This document shows, piece after piece, positions 27,248-36,484 of a stretch of DNA of 64,000 bases (position 1 is its first letter; each line of letters begins with the position of its first letter). The position numbers were made by a program, and so were the translations under genes. This DNA is from Mycobacterium paraense (GTDB taxonomy: Bacteria > Actinomycetota > Actinomycetes > Mycobacteriales > Mycobacteriaceae): the NCBI RefSeq assembly GCF_002101815.1, contig NZ_LQPM01000006.1, positions 124,001 to 188,000 on the forward strand. The letters run 5' to 3'. Below the pieces are notes generated by a model. It did not search any database, was not told the DNA's origin, and saw only the letters and a program-made list of their open reading frames with translations.

Positions 27248-29230
27248 ATGTTTGACACCGTACTTGTAGCCAACCGCGGCGAGATCGCCGTGCGGGTGAT
27301 CCGCACCCTGCGCCGCCTGGGCATCCGCTCTGTCGCCGTCTACAGCGACCCCGACGCCACCGCGCGGCACGTGCTCGAGGCTGACACGGCGGTGCGCCTG
27401 GGTCCGGCCGCCGCGCGCGAGAGCTACCTCGACATCGACAAGGTGATCGACGCCGCCGTGCGCACCGGCTCCCAGGCGATCCACCCGGGCTACGGGTTCC
27501 TCTCGGAGAACGCGCATTTCGCCGCGGCCTGTGATCGCGCCGGGGTGGTGTTCCTGGGCCCACCGGCGCGGGCGATCGAGGTGATGGGTGACAAGATCAC
27601 CGCCAAGAACGCCGTCGCCGCCTTCGACGTGCCGGTGGTGCCCGGGGTGGCCAAGCCCGGTTTGACCGACGACGAGCTCGCCGCGGCGGCCGACGAGGTC
27701 GGCTACCCGGTGCTGATCAAGCCGTCGGCCGGCGGCGGCGGCAAGGGCATGCGGCTGGTGGAGGACCCGGCGCGGCTGCGCGAGGCGCTGGTGAGCGCCC
27801 GGCGCGAGGCCGGCTCCTCGTTCGGCGACGACACGCTTTTCCTGGAGCGGTTCGTGTTGCGGCCCAGGCACATCGAGGTGCAGGTGCTCGCGGATGCGCA
27901 CGGCAACGTGGTGCACTTGGGCGAGCGCGAGTGCAGCCTGCAGCGGCGCCATCAGAAGGTCATCGAGGAGGCGCCCTCGCCGCTGCTCGACGCCGAGACC
28001 CGCGCCCGGATCGGGGCCGCGGCCTGCAACACCGCCCGCAGCGTCGACTACGTCGGCGCCGGCACGGTGGAGTTCATCGTCTCCGCGGCCCGTCCCGACG
28101 AATTCTTCTTCATGGAGATGAACACCCGCCTGCAGGTCGAACATCCGGTCACCGAGGCGATCACCGGCCTGGACCTGGTGGAGTGGCAGCTGCGGGTGGC
28201 GGCGGGCGAGAAGCTCGGATTCGCGCAGGACGACGTCGAATTGCGCGGCCACGCGATCGAGGCCCGCGTGTACGCGGAGGATCCGGCGCGCGGGTTCCTG
28301 CCCACCGGCGGCCGGGTGCTGCAGGTGTCCGAACCGTCGGGCGCAGGCGTGCGGGTGGACTCGTCGCTGCTGGCCGGCACGCTGGTCGGCAGCGACTACG
28401 ACCCGATGCTGAGCAAGGTGATCGCCCACGGCGACGATCGCGACGAGGCGCTCGCGAAACTCGATCGCGCGCTGGCGCGCACGGTGATCCTCGGCGTGCA
28501 AACCAACGTCGAATTCCTTCGGTTCCTGCTCGCCGACGAGCGGGTGCGCGCCGGTGACCTGGACACCGCGCTGCTGGACGAGCGGCTGGCGGACTTCGCG
28601 CCGGCCCCGGCGCCCGACGACGTGCTCGCCGCCGGCGGCCTATTCCGCCAGTGGGCTTTGGAGCACCGGGCCGCGGGCGACTTATGGGCGGCGCCGACGG
28701 GATGGCGGGTCGGCGGCGACGCGGCCCCGGTGCGCACCGACATGCAGACCCCGCTGCGTAGCGAGACGGTGTCGGTGTGGGGGCCGCCCGACGCGGCCAG
28801 GGTACAGGTGGGGAACGGTGAGATCGGTTCCGCCAATGTGGAACTCGACGGAGCCCGGATGGGCGTGACGCTGGACGGGCTGCGCCGCGAATACTGGTGG
28901 GCCGAGGCCGACCGGCACCTGTGGATCGCCGACGAGCGGGGAACCTGGCACCTGCGCGAGGCCGAGGAGCACAAGATCCACCGCGGCACCGCGACCCGGC
29001 AGGCCGAGATCGTCAGCCCGATGCCCGGCAACGTGATCGCGGTCCAGGCCGAATCCGGCGCCGAGGTCGCCGAGGGCGACGTGGTGGTGGTCGTCGAAGC
29101 GATGAAGATGGAACATTCGCTGGCCGCACCGGTTTCGGGGCGGGTGGAGGTGCTGGTCTCCGTCGGCGACCAGGTGACGGTGGACCAGGTGCTGGCCCGG
29201 CTGAGTGAAGAGAGCAAGGACGAGACATGA
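27248..29230 (+). CDS. accA1: Biotin carboxylase/biotin carrier protein, alpha subunit
   Basis: The product has 660 residues with the biotin carboxylase domain (about 1-450), a linker domain and a C-terminal biotinyl domain. ATP-grasp motifs include [35 protein letters not shown] and [14 protein letters not shown]. The biotin-accepting Lys620 lies in EAMKMEH. It carboxylates its own biotin with ATP and bicarbonate and passes the group to AccD1. The gene is tightly packed between accD1 and fadE19; its TGA overlaps the fadE19 ATG by four bases. Confidence 0.95.
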   Translation: MFDTVLVANRGEIAVRVIRTLRRLGIRSVAVYSDPDATARHVLEADTAVRLGPAAARESYLDIDKVIDAAVRTGSQAIHPGYGFLSENAHFAAACDRAGVVFLGPPARAIEVMGDKITAKNAVAAFDVPVVPGVAKPGLTDDELAAAADEVGYPVLIKPSAGGGGKGMRLVEDPARLREALVSARREAGSSFGDDTLFLERFVLRPRHIEVQVLADAHGNVVHLGERECSLQRRHQKVIEEAPSPLLDAETRARIGAAACNTARSVDYVGAGTVEFIVSAARPDEFFFMEMNTRLQVEHPVTEAITGLDLVEWQLRVAAGEKLGFAQDDVELRGHAIEARVYAEDPARGFLPTGGRVLQVSEPSGAGVRVDSSLLAGTLVGSDYDPMLSKVIAHGDDRDEALAKLDRALARTVILGVQTNVEFLRFLLADERVRAGDLDTALLDERLADFAPAPAPDDVLAAGGLFRQWALEHRAAGDLWAAPTGWRVGGDAAPVRTDMQTPLRSETVSVWGPPDAARVQVGNGEIGSANVELDGARMGVTLDGLRREYWWAEADRHLWIADERGTWHLREAEEHKIHRGTATRQAEIVSPMPGNVIAVQAESGAEVAEGDVVVVVEAMKMEHSLAAPVSGRVEVLVSVGDQVTVDQVLARLSEESKDET

Positions 29231-30390
29231 CGACATCCATTAGAGGGACGCTGCCCAAGGAATACGAGGACCTTCGTGACACGGTGGCCGACTTCGCGCG
29301 CACCGTCGTCGCACCGGTGTCGGCCAAACACGATGAGGAACACAGCTTCCCGTACGAGGTCGTCGCCAAGATGGGCGAGATGGGCCTGTTCGGCCTGCCC
29401 TTCCCCGAGGAATACGGCGGCATGGGCGGCGACTACTTCGCGCTGGCGCTGGCGCTCGAGGAACTCGGCAAGGTCGACCAGTCGGTGGCCATCACGCTGG
29501 AGGCCGGCGTCGGGTTGGGCGCGATGCCGATCTATCGGTTCGGCACCGAGGAGCAGAAGCAGAAATGGCTGCCCGACCTGGTGGCCGGACGCGCGCTGGC
29601 CGGGTTCGGGCTCACCGAACCCGGGGCGGGCTCCGACGCGGGAGCCACCCGCACCACCGCCCGCCTCGACGACGGCGAATGGGTGATCAACGGCAGCAAG
29701 CAATTCATCACCAACTCCGGCACCGACATCACCTCACTGGTCACCGTCACCGCGGTCACCGGCACCCTCGCGGGCGACAAGAAGGAGATCTCGACGATCA
29801 TCGTGCCCAGCGGCACACCGGGTTTCACCGTCGAACCGGTCTACAACAAGGTCGGCTGGAACGCGTCGGACACGCACCCGCTGACCTTCGCCGACGCCCG
29901 CGTCCCCGAGGAGAACCTGCTGGGCGCCCGGGGCACCGGCTACGCGAACTTCCTGTCCATCCTGGACGAGGGCCGCATCGCGATCGCGGCGCTGGCGACC
30001 GGGGTGGCACAGGGCTGCGTCGACGAAAGCGTCAAGTACGCCAAGGAACGCCAGTCGTTCGGCCAGCCGATCGGCTCGTATCAGGCGATCAGCTTCAAGA
30101 TCGCGCGGATGGAGGCCCGCGCGCACGTGGCCCGCACCGCGTACTACGAGGCGGCCGCGAAGATGTTGGCGGGCAAGCCCTTCAAGAAGGAGGCGGCGAT
30201 CGCGAAGATGGTGTCCTCGGAGGCGGCGATGGACAACGCCCGCGACGCCACCCAGATCCACGGCGGCTACGGTTTCATGAACGAATACCCGGTGGCTCGC
30301 CACTACCGGGACAGCAAGATCCTGGAGATCGGGGAAGGGACCACCGAGGTGCAACTCATGCTCATCGCGCGATCGCTGGGACTCTCATGA
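29227..30390 (+). CDS. fadE19: Acyl-CoA dehydrogenase, probable isovaleryl-CoA type
   Basis: The product is a 387-residue FAD-dependent acyl-CoA dehydrogenase. Motifs are [19 protein letters not shown] (FAD/substrate site), GNxG-type [24 protein letters not shown] and the C-terminal [19 protein letters not shown]...[10 protein letters not shown]. In short-chain dehydrogenases the Glu of the EGT motif serves as catalytic base. The position between bkd/acc genes indicates oxidation of isovaleryl-CoA to 3-methylcrotonyl-CoA, transferring electrons to ETF. Substrate choice is inferred from context. It overlaps both neighbours by four bases. Confidence 0.92.
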   Translation: MTTSIRGTLPKEYEDLRDTVADFARTVVAPVSAKHDEEHSFPYEVVAKMGEMGLFGLPFPEEYGGMGGDYFALALALEELGKVDQSVAITLEAGVGLGAMPIYRFGTEEQKQKWLPDLVAGRALAGFGLTEPGAGSDAGATRTTARLDDGEWVINGSKQFITNSGTDITSLVTVTAVTGTLAGDKKEISTIIVPSGTPGFTVEPVYNKVGWNASDTHPLTFADARVPEENLLGARGTGYANFLSILDEGRIAIAALATGVAQGCVDESVKYAKERQSFGQPIGSYQAISFKIARMEARAHVARTAYYEAAAKMLAGKPFKKEAAIAKMVSSEAAMDNARDATQIHGGYGFMNEYPVARHYRDSKILEIGEGTTEVQLMLIARSLGLS

Positions 30391-30878
30391 CGGCTAAGTC
30401 GATCATCCAGCGGGGCTTGTGGTTTGAGGAGTTCGAGGTCGGCACGACGTACCTGCACCGACCCGGCCGCACCGTCACCGAGGCCGACAACGTCCTGTTC
30501 ACCACGCTGACGATGAACACCCAGTCGCTGCACCTCGACGCGGCGTGGGCCGCCGATCAGCCCGGCTTTCGGGGTGAGCGGCTGGTGAACTCGATGTTCA
30601 CCCTCTCCACGCTGGTCGGGTTGTCGGTGGCGCAGCTGACGCTCGGCACCATCGTGGCCAACCTCGGTTTCTCCGAGGTGTCGTTCCCCAAGCCCGTCTT
30701 CCACGGCGACACCCTGTACGCCGAAACCGTCTGCACCGACAAGCGCGAGTCGAAGAGCCGGCCGGGCGAAGGCATCGTGACCCTCGAGCACACCGGCCGC
30801 AACCAGCACGGCGACGTGGTGGCGCGCGCGGTGCGAACCACGCTGGTGCAAAAGCGGCCTGACACCGAGGAGTCGTGA
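30387..30878 (+). CDS. MaoC-like hotdog hydratase
   Basis: This 163-residue hotdog-fold protein is equivalent to Rv2499c. The MaoC signature appears as [22 protein letters not shown], with the catalytic Asp/His pair of R-hydratases at about residues 34 and 51. The context between fadE19 and citE suggests hydration of 3-methylglutaconyl-CoA, and in the itaconate route of itaconyl-CoA, a role reported for Rv2499c. No classical crotonase for this step is in the operon. The ATG overlaps the fadE19 stop; its own TGA shares one base with the citE ATG. Confidence 0.9.
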   Translation: MTAKSIIQRGLWFEEFEVGTTYLHRPGRTVTEADNVLFTTLTMNTQSLHLDAAWAADQPGFRGERLVNSMFTLSTLVGLSVAQLTLGTIVANLGFSEVSFPKPVFHGDTLYAETVCTDKRESKSRPGEGIVTLEHTGRNQHGDVVARAVRTTLVQKRPDTEES

Positions 30879-31699
30879 TGGACCTGCGCGCCGCGGGGCC
30901 CGGCTGGCTGTTCTGCCCGGCCGACCGGCCCGAGCGTTTCGCCAAGGCCGCCGCGGCCGCCGACGTGGTGATCCTGGACCTCGAGGACGGCGTGGCCGAG
31001 GCGGACAAGCCCGCCGCGCGCAAGGCGCTGCGCGAGACCCCGCTGGATCCCGGGCGGACCGTGGTGCGGATCAACGCGGCGGACACCGCCGAGCACGCCC
31101 GCGACCTGGACGCCCTGGCCGACACCGCCTACACCACGGTGATGCTCTCCAAGACCGAATCGGCCGCGCAGGTGACCGCCCTCGCGCCGCGCGACGTCGT
31201 CGCGCTGATCGAGACCCCGCGTGGCGCGGTGTTCGTCACCGAGATCGCCGCGGCCCAGGGCACCGCCGCCCTGATGTGGGGCGCCGAGGACCTGGTCGCC
31301 GCGCTCGGCGGCAGCTCCAGCCGGCTGGCCGACGGCACCTATCGCGACTTCGCCCGCCACGTCCGGTCGGCGACCCTGCTCGCGGCGGCGGCGTTCGACC
31401 GGATCGCGCTTGATGCCGTGCACCTGGACATCCGTGACCTCGAAGGCCTGCGGGCCGAGGCCAACGACGCCCTCGCCGTGGGGTTCGACGCGACGGTCTG
31501 CATCCACCCCAGCCAGGTCCCGGTCGTGCGCGAGGCCTATCGCCCCACCGAGGAAAAGCTGGACTGGGCGCGCCGGGTCTTGGCCGCGGCGAAATCCGAA
31601 CGCGGGGTGTTCGCGTTCGAAGGGCAGATGGTCGATTCGCCAGTGCTCAAGCACGCCGCGATGTTGCTGCGGCGGGCGGGGGAGCCCGCGTCCGGCTAG
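30878..31699 (+). CDS. citE: CitE-like beta-hydroxyacyl-CoA lyase
   Basis: The product is a 273-residue TIM-barrel enzyme of the CitE/HpcH family, the same length as Rv2498c. Metal and CoA-site motifs are LDLEDGVAEADKPAAR, the conserved Arg in VVRIN, ALIETPRG (metal-ligand Glu) and WGAEDLVAALGG (metal Asp). There are no citD or citF genes, so citrate lyase is excluded. In M. tuberculosis the enzyme has been reported as a bifunctional lyase for citramalyl-CoA and hydroxymethylglutaryl-CoA, joining itaconate and leucine catabolism. The ATG at 30878 is chosen over the adjacent GTG at 30875. A gap of 128 bases follows, the largest inside the cluster. Confidence 0.92.
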   Translation: MDLRAAGPGWLFCPADRPERFAKAAAAADVVILDLEDGVAEADKPAARKALRETPLDPGRTVVRINAADTAEHARDLDALADTAYTTVMLSKTESAAQVTALAPRDVVALIETPRGAVFVTEIAAAQGTAALMWGAEDLVAALGGSSSRLADGTYRDFARHVRSATLLAAAAFDRIALDAVHLDIRDLEGLRAEANDALAVGFDATVCIHPSQVPVVREAYRPTEEKLDWARRVLAAAKSERGVFAFEGQMVDSPVLKHAAMLLRRAGEPASG

Positions 31700-31756
31700 G
31701 GCGCGACACGCGCGCCGCCTCCGCCGTGATCAACGCGGCGTCTTCGCATTTGGGCG

Positions 31757-31762
31757 CATAAT
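31757..31762 (+). promoter_or_regulatory. Possible -10 element before bkdA
   Basis: CATAAT stands in the 128-base gap between citE and bkdA, about 65 bases before the bkdA ATG. It is the only sigmaA-like -10 I see there; no convincing -35 is visible and no BkaR-like repeat is present. It may provide a separate start for bkdABC. Confidence 0.3.
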
Positions 31763-31827
31763 GGGGGATACGCCAGTCCCGCGTCGAGTGGAGACTTCCG
31801 GTAGCTGGCGATCGCCAAGGAGGCGGT

Positions 31828-32919
31828 ATGGCGGATGTGTCTCAGACGCCGATGACCGTCGACCTCGACCCGATCCAACTCGTCGCCGCCGACGGCACGC
31901 CGACGCCCGAAAGCCGTTACGGCCGCGGCCTTCCGCCGGAAACCCTGTGCTGGCTCTACGAGATGATGGTGGTCACCCGCGAGCTGGACACCGAATTCGT
32001 CAACCTGAAGCGCCAGGGGCAGTTGGCGCTGTTCGCGTCGTGCCGCGGCCAGGAAGCCGCCCAGGTCGGGGCCGCCGCGTGCCTACGCAAGACGGACTGG
32101 CTGTTTCCCCAATACCGCGAGCTCGGCGCGTACCTGGTGCGCGGCATTCCGCCCGGGCACGTGGGGGCGGCCTGGCGCGGGACGTGGCACGGCGGACTGG
32201 AATTCACCAAGAAATGCTGCGCCCCGATGTCCATCCCGATCGGCACCCAGACGCTGCACGCCGTCGGCGCCGCGATGGCCGCGCAACGCCTGGGCGAGGA
32301 TTCGGTGACGGTCGCGTTCCTCGGCGACGGCGCCACCAGCGAGGGCGACGTGCACGAGGCGCTGAACTTCGCGGCCGTGTTCGTCGCCCCGTGCGTGTTC
32401 TATGTGCAGAACAACCAGTGGGCGATCTCGGTCCCGGTATCAAGGCAGACCGCCGCACCTTCCCTCGCGCACAAGGCGATTGGTTACGGGATGCCCGGGA
32501 TCCGGGTGGACGGCAACGACGTGCTGGCGTGCTACGCGGTGATGGCCGAGGCCGCCGCCCGCGCCCGCGCCGGTGGCGGCCCGACGCTGATCGAGGCGGT
32601 CACCTACCGGCTGGGCCCGCACACCACGTCCGACGATCCGAGCCGATACCGCACGCAGGACGAAGTGGACCGGTGGGCGGCGCTCGACCCGATCCCGCGC
32701 TACCGCACCTACCTGCAGGGCCAGGGGCTGTGGTCCGAACGCCTGGAGGAGCGGGTCGCCGCGCGGGCGAAGCGGATGCGGACCGAATTGCGCGACGCGG
32801 TGTTCGACGCGCCCGACTTCGACGTCGACGAGGTGTTCACCACGGTGTACGCCGAGATCACCCCCGGGTTGCAGGCGCAGCGCCAGCAGCTGCTGGCCGA
32901 GCTGGGGCGGCTCGAATGA
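31828..32919 (+). CDS. bkdA: Branched-chain 2-oxoacid dehydrogenase E1 alpha
   Basis: This 363-residue E1 alpha subunit uses thiamine diphosphate to decarboxylate 2-oxoisocaproate and related ketoacids. The ThDP/Mg motif is GDGATSEGDVHEALNFAAVF with NNQW at its end. The phosphorylation-loop region YRLGPHTTSDDPSRYR is the branched-chain form of the loop. GGAGG at 31815-31819 precedes the ATG at good distance. It corresponds to Rv2497c. The E1 beta gene overlaps its stop by four bases. No dihydrolipoamide dehydrogenase gene is in the window, so E3 is supplied from elsewhere. Confidence 0.94.
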   Translation: MADVSQTPMTVDLDPIQLVAADGTPTPESRYGRGLPPETLCWLYEMMVVTRELDTEFVNLKRQGQLALFASCRGQEAAQVGAAACLRKTDWLFPQYRELGAYLVRGIPPGHVGAAWRGTWHGGLEFTKKCCAPMSIPIGTQTLHAVGAAMAAQRLGEDSVTVAFLGDGATSEGDVHEALNFAAVFVAPCVFYVQNNQWAISVPVSRQTAAPSLAHKAIGYGMPGIRVDGNDVLACYAVMAEAAARARAGGGPTLIEAVTYRLGPHTTSDDPSRYRTQDEVDRWAALDPIPRYRTYLQGQGLWSERLEERVAARAKRMRTELRDAVFDAPDFDVDEVFTTVYAEITPGLQAQRQQLLAELGRLE

Positions 32920-33947
32920 CCCAGCTCGAGGACCGCCCGGCCGCGCCGCCCCGCGACGCGCCCGCCGCGCAGCCGCTGACCATGGTGCAGGCGCTCAACC
33001 GCGCGCTGCACGACGCGATGGCCGCCGACGACCGCGTCCTGGTGTTCGGCGAGGACGTCTCCGTCGAGGGCGGGGTGTTCCGGGTGACCGAGGGCCTGGC
33101 CGAAACATTCGGCGAGGCAAGGTGTTTCGACACGCCGCTGGCCGAATCCGCCATCATCGGCATCGCGATCGGCCTGGCGCTGCGCGGCTTCGTGCCGGTG
33201 CCCGAGATCCAGTTCGACGGGTTCTCCTACCCGGCCTTCGACCAGGTGGTCAGCCATCTGGCGAAGTACCGCACCCGCACCCGCGGCGAAATCAACATGC
33301 CGGTCACCGTCCGGATCCCCTCGTTCGGGGGAATCGGTGCGGCCGAGCATCATTCGGACTCCACCGAGTCCTATTGGGCGCACACGGCCGGCCTGAAGGT
33401 GGTGGTGCCGTCCAGCCCGGCCGACGCCTACTGGCTGCTGCGCCACTCGATCGCCTGCCCCGACCCGGTGATGTACCTGGAGCCGAAGCGGCGCTACCAG
33501 GGGCGCGGGGAGGTCGACACCACCCGGCCCGAACCGCCCATCGGGCAGGCCGCGGTGCGCCGGCCCGGCCGCGACGTCACCGTCGTCACCTACGGCAGCC
33601 TGGTGAACACCGCCGTTGCCGCCGCGGAAGAGGCTCAGCACCAACGTGATTGGAGCCTGGAGGTCATCGACCTGCGGTCGCTGGTCCCGCTGGACTTCGA
33701 CACCGTCGCCGCGTCGATCCACCGGACCGGGCGCTGCGTGGTGGTGCACGAGGGGCCGCGCAGCCTGGGCTACGGGGCCGGCCTGGCCGCGCGCATCCAG
33801 GAGGAGATGTTCTACGAGCTGGAGGCGCCGGTGTTGCGCGCCTGCGGTTTCGACACGCCCTACCCGCCGGCGCGGTTGGAGGGGCTGTGGCTGCCGGGGC
33901 CCGACCGGCTGCTGGACTGCGTCGAGCGCGCGCTGGCAATGCCATGA
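32916..33947 (+). CDS. bkdB: Branched-chain 2-oxoacid dehydrogenase E1 beta
   Basis: The product is the 343-residue E1 beta subunit. It shows the pyrimidine-domain features [19 protein letters not shown] and [21 protein letters not shown], where the Glu contacts the thiamine ring, then [14 protein letters not shown] and a C-terminal transketolase domain with VVVHEGP. It joins BkdA in an alpha2beta2 E1. Start and stop overlap its neighbours by four bases each, indicating coupled translation. The start is ATG 32916. Confidence 0.94.
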   Translation: MTQLEDRPAAPPRDAPAAQPLTMVQALNRALHDAMAADDRVLVFGEDVSVEGGVFRVTEGLAETFGEARCFDTPLAESAIIGIAIGLALRGFVPVPEIQFDGFSYPAFDQVVSHLAKYRTRTRGEINMPVTVRIPSFGGIGAAEHHSDSTESYWAHTAGLKVVVPSSPADAYWLLRHSIACPDPVMYLEPKRRYQGRGEVDTTRPEPPIGQAAVRRPGRDVTVVTYGSLVNTAVAAAEEAQHQRDWSLEVIDLRSLVPLDFDTVAASIHRTGRCVVVHEGPRSLGYGAGLAARIQEEMFYELEAPVLRACGFDTPYPPARLEGLWLPGPDRLLDCVERALAMP

Positions 33948-35083
33948 GCACCGACGACCGGGTGATGTCATTCCGCGTCCCCGACCTTGGCGAGGGGCTC
34001 GAGGAGGTGACGGTGTCGTGCTGGTACGTCGAGGCCGGATCCGAGGTCGAGCTCAACCAGGTGTTGTGCTCGGTGGAGACGGCCAAGGCCGAGGTGGAGA
34101 TCCCGAGCCCGTACGCCGGGCGGATCGTCGAAACCAACGGCGCCGAAGGCGATGTGCTCAAGGTGGGCGCGGTGCTGGTCCGCATCGACACCGCACCCGG
34201 GCAGGCCGCGGTGCCGACGCTCGTCGGCTACGGCGCCGACGCGGGCATCGACGCCAGCCGGCGGACCGGGCGCCCGCTCGCCGCCCCGCCGGTGCGCAAG
34301 TTGGCCAAGGAGCTGGCGGTCGATCTCGCCTCGCTGCGCCGCGACGGGGATGAGGTGATCACGCGGGCCGACGTGCTGGCGGCCGCGCACCGGGCGGCGG
34401 ACGACGTTCGGCCGGTCCGCGGCGTGCACGCCCGGATGGCGGAGAAGATGGCGCTGTCCCACCGGGAGATCCCGGCGGCGAAGGCCGGCGTCGACGTGGA
34501 TTGCACCGCGTTGCTGCGGCTGAGCGACCGTGCCGCGCACACCGATATCACGCCGTTCGTGCTCACGCTTCGGCTGCTCATTATTGCCTTGCGCCACAAC
34601 ATGATTCTCAACTCGACATGGGTTGACTCGCCCGAAGGCCCGCAGGTGCACCTCCATCGGGGCGTGCATCTGGGGTTCGGTGTGGCCACCGAACGCGGGC
34701 TGCTGGTGCCGGTGATCGCCGACGCGCAGACGATGACCACGCGGGAGTTGGCCGGCCGGACCGCCGAGTTGATCAAGGGCGCGCGCGAGGGCACCCTGAC
34801 GCCGGCCGAGCTGACGGGCTCCACGTTCACCGTGTCGAACTTCGGGGCGCTCGGCGTGGACGACGGCGTGCCGGTGATCAACCACCCCGAGGCGGCGATC
34901 CTGGGCATGGGCGCGATCAGGCCCCGCCCGGTGGTCGTCGGCGGCGAGGTTGCGGTGCGCTCGACGATGGCGCTGACGTGCGTGTTCGACCACCGCGTCG
35001 CCGACGGCGCCCAGGTGGCGCGGTTCCTCTGCGAGCTGAGAGATCTGATCGAATCGCCCGAGACCGCCGTGCTCGACCTGTAG
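33944..35083 (+). CDS. bkdC: Branched-chain 2-oxoacid dehydrogenase E2 (dihydrolipoyl acyltransferase)
   Basis: This 379-residue E2 has three parts: a lipoyl domain with Lys48 in ETAKAEVE, a short peripheral-subunit-binding domain (about residues 110-140, [15 protein letters not shown]), and a catalytic domain of about 230 residues. The catalytic HRVADG motif lies close to the C-terminus (the usual form is HxxxDG), and [11 protein letters not shown] is present. It transfers the acyl group to CoA, giving isovaleryl-CoA in the leucine route. In M. tuberculosis the homologue (Rv2495c) is BkdC. The protein is cytosolic and would build the core of the complex. The echA14-like gene converges six bases after the stop. 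Confidence 0.94.
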   Translation: MSTDDRVMSFRVPDLGEGLEEVTVSCWYVEAGSEVELNQVLCSVETAKAEVEIPSPYAGRIVETNGAEGDVLKVGAVLVRIDTAPGQAAVPTLVGYGADAGIDASRRTGRPLAAPPVRKLAKELAVDLASLRRDGDEVITRADVLAAAHRAADDVRPVRGVHARMAEKMALSHREIPAAKAGVDVDCTALLRLSDRAAHTDITPFVLTLRLLIIALRHNMILNSTWVDSPEGPQVHLHRGVHLGFGVATERGLLVPVIADAQTMTTRELAGRTAELIKGAREGTLTPAELTGSTFTVSNFGALGVDDGVPVINHPEAAILGMGAIRPRPVVVGGEVAVRSTMALTCVFDHRVADGAQVARFLCELRDLIESPETAVLDL

Positions 35084-35089
35084 CGCCGG

Positions 35090-35860
35090 CTACTTGCGCC
35101 GCGCCGCGGCCAGTCTGCTTGCGAATTCCGGAGATTGGATGGACGACGCCTGCGGCCCGAGTTCGGTCCGCATGGCGAGGTCGTGTTGCTCGCTGTCCAG
35201 CGAGCCCGGGTTGATGGTGGCGCGCATCGTCGCCTTGGTCGCCAGCACCACCTCGCGCGGAGCCGCGGCGGGCCCTGCGGCCAGCTGCAGCGCAGCCGCG
35301 ACCGGATCGTCGGCGATGCTCAGTGCCAGGCCGTGGCGCACAGCGGATTCGGCGTCGAAGCGCATCCCGAACAGCAACGCCGCCCGAGCCACCTGCGGAC
35401 CGACCGCGCGCTGCAGCATCCACGTCGCGCCCCCGCCCGGGTGCAGCCCCAGCTTCTGGAACCGGGGGTCGAACAGCGCGTGCGGCCCGGCGATGCGCAC
35501 GTCGGCGGCCAGCGCCAGGTTCAGACCCGCGCCGACGGCCGCGCCGTTGACCGCGGCGATCGTCGGCAGCCGGCAATTGCCGACGGCCATGAAACCGTCG
35601 TAGAGCCGCTGCAGCCCCGACTCCGCCGCCCCGCCGCCGGCCGCGCCCAGCGCGCTGAGGTCGGCGCCGGCGCAAAACGCCTTGCCCGCGCCCGTGACCA
35701 CGACGGCGTGCACGTCGGGGTCGGCCTCGGCCCGCTCCACGGCCGACCGCAGCAGCGCCGACATCTCATCGGTGAGGGCGTTGCGCCGGTCCGGGTCGTT
35801 GACGGTGATGAGCGCGACGTGCGCGTCGACGCTGAACAGGACGAGATCGGGCTGGGTCAT
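35090..35860 (-). CDS. echA14: Enoyl-CoA hydratase/isomerase family protein
   Basis: This 256-residue crotonase-fold protein has the usual oxyanion-hole segments [16 protein letters not shown] and [22 protein letters not shown]. The position of the first catalytic Glu of true hydratases is not obvious ([11 protein letters not shown] instead of GxIPxxGGTQ-type), so hydratase activity is not certain. The symbol follows EchA14 (Rv2486) by sequence impression and by its place next to lipQ in M. tuberculosis. It converges on bkdC. Upstream begins the large region absent from that M. tuberculosis interval. Confidence 0.8.
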   Translation of the reverse strand: MTQPDLVLFSVDAHVALITVNDPDRRNALTDEMSALLRSAVERAEADPDVHAVVVTGAGKAFCAGADLSALGAAGGGAAESGLQRLYDGFMAVGNCRLPTIAAVNGAAVGAGLNLALAADVRIAGPHALFDPRFQKLGLHPGGGATWMLQRAVGPQVARAALLFGMRFDAESAVRHGLALSIADDPVAAALQLAAGPAAAPREVVLATKATMRATINPGSLDSEQHDLAMRTELGPQASSIQSPEFASRLAAARRK

Positions 35861-35989
35861 GGGTACCTAAGGGTACTTGGCGGGCTGACCGGCGCGAACG
35901 CCTGTCAAGAATCCGTTGAGAATCCCTCAAGGCCGCCTGCCGATGCTCGACTCGACCACCGATCCGGCATCTGACATGAGGAGCAGCCC

Positions 35990-36235
35990 ATGCGCACTGC
36001 GGCGGAGAAGAAGGCGAACAGGAAACTCGGATTCCTCCGGTTGGCGATGGTGTCGTCCGCTACCGCCATCCTCGTCGCGCTCGGGATGGGCGTCGCCTAT
36101 GTCAACACCCCGTCCGCCGGCCACCCCTGCTCGGTGCGCAACGCCACCATCCGTGACGCGGCCGGCCGCACCATGTGGTGCAACCCCGGGGCCGACGGCG
36201 GGGCCGTGGTCTGGCAGTACGCGCAGGCGTCCTGA
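35990..36235 (+). CDS. Small secreted or membrane-anchored protein
   Basis: The product has 81 residues: a basic N-terminus (RTAAEKKANRK), one hydrophobic helix at about residues 17-37, and a short exported part with two cysteines (HPCSVRNAT and MWCNPG) that may form a disulfide. A GAGGAG site at 35978-35983 precedes the ATG at 35990. No known domain is recognised. It is the first gene of the accessory region and stands alone, reading toward the polyketide synthase gene 250 bases downstream; I see no gene in that gap. Confidence 0.7.
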   Translation: MRTAAEKKANRKLGFLRLAMVSSATAILVALGMGVAYVNTPSAGHPCSVRNATIRDAAGRTMWCNPGADGGAVVWQYAQAS

Positions 36236-36484
36236 GCGCGACCCGACTGCCAGGGCAAACGCGCTTCCGCCGCCGGTTTACCCAACCGGATCTCGAAGAA
36301 ATCTGGGAACGATTGTTTTCAGTGTCGCGGTCCCCGGCACGGGCCGACGATCGCCGTCAATGCGCTTGCCCGCCAGACTATTTCGACCCTGCCGCGCTTG
36401 TCCGACACGCGTTTGATTACCAGCGGATGGCGGCCAATCGCCGGTTTCGGCGACGCCCTGTCCGTTCCTCGGTATCGTCAAGCC

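Noticed and set aside
25556-28501. Reverse-strand frame of 981 codons over accD1 and accA1
   Set aside because: Antisense shadow of two well-identified carboxylase genes; low-complexity His/Arg/Gly content and no ribosome site.
30875-30880. GTG at 30875 as the citE start
   Set aside because: It only adds one Met before the ATG at 30878, which gives exactly the 273 residues of the M. tuberculosis homologue.
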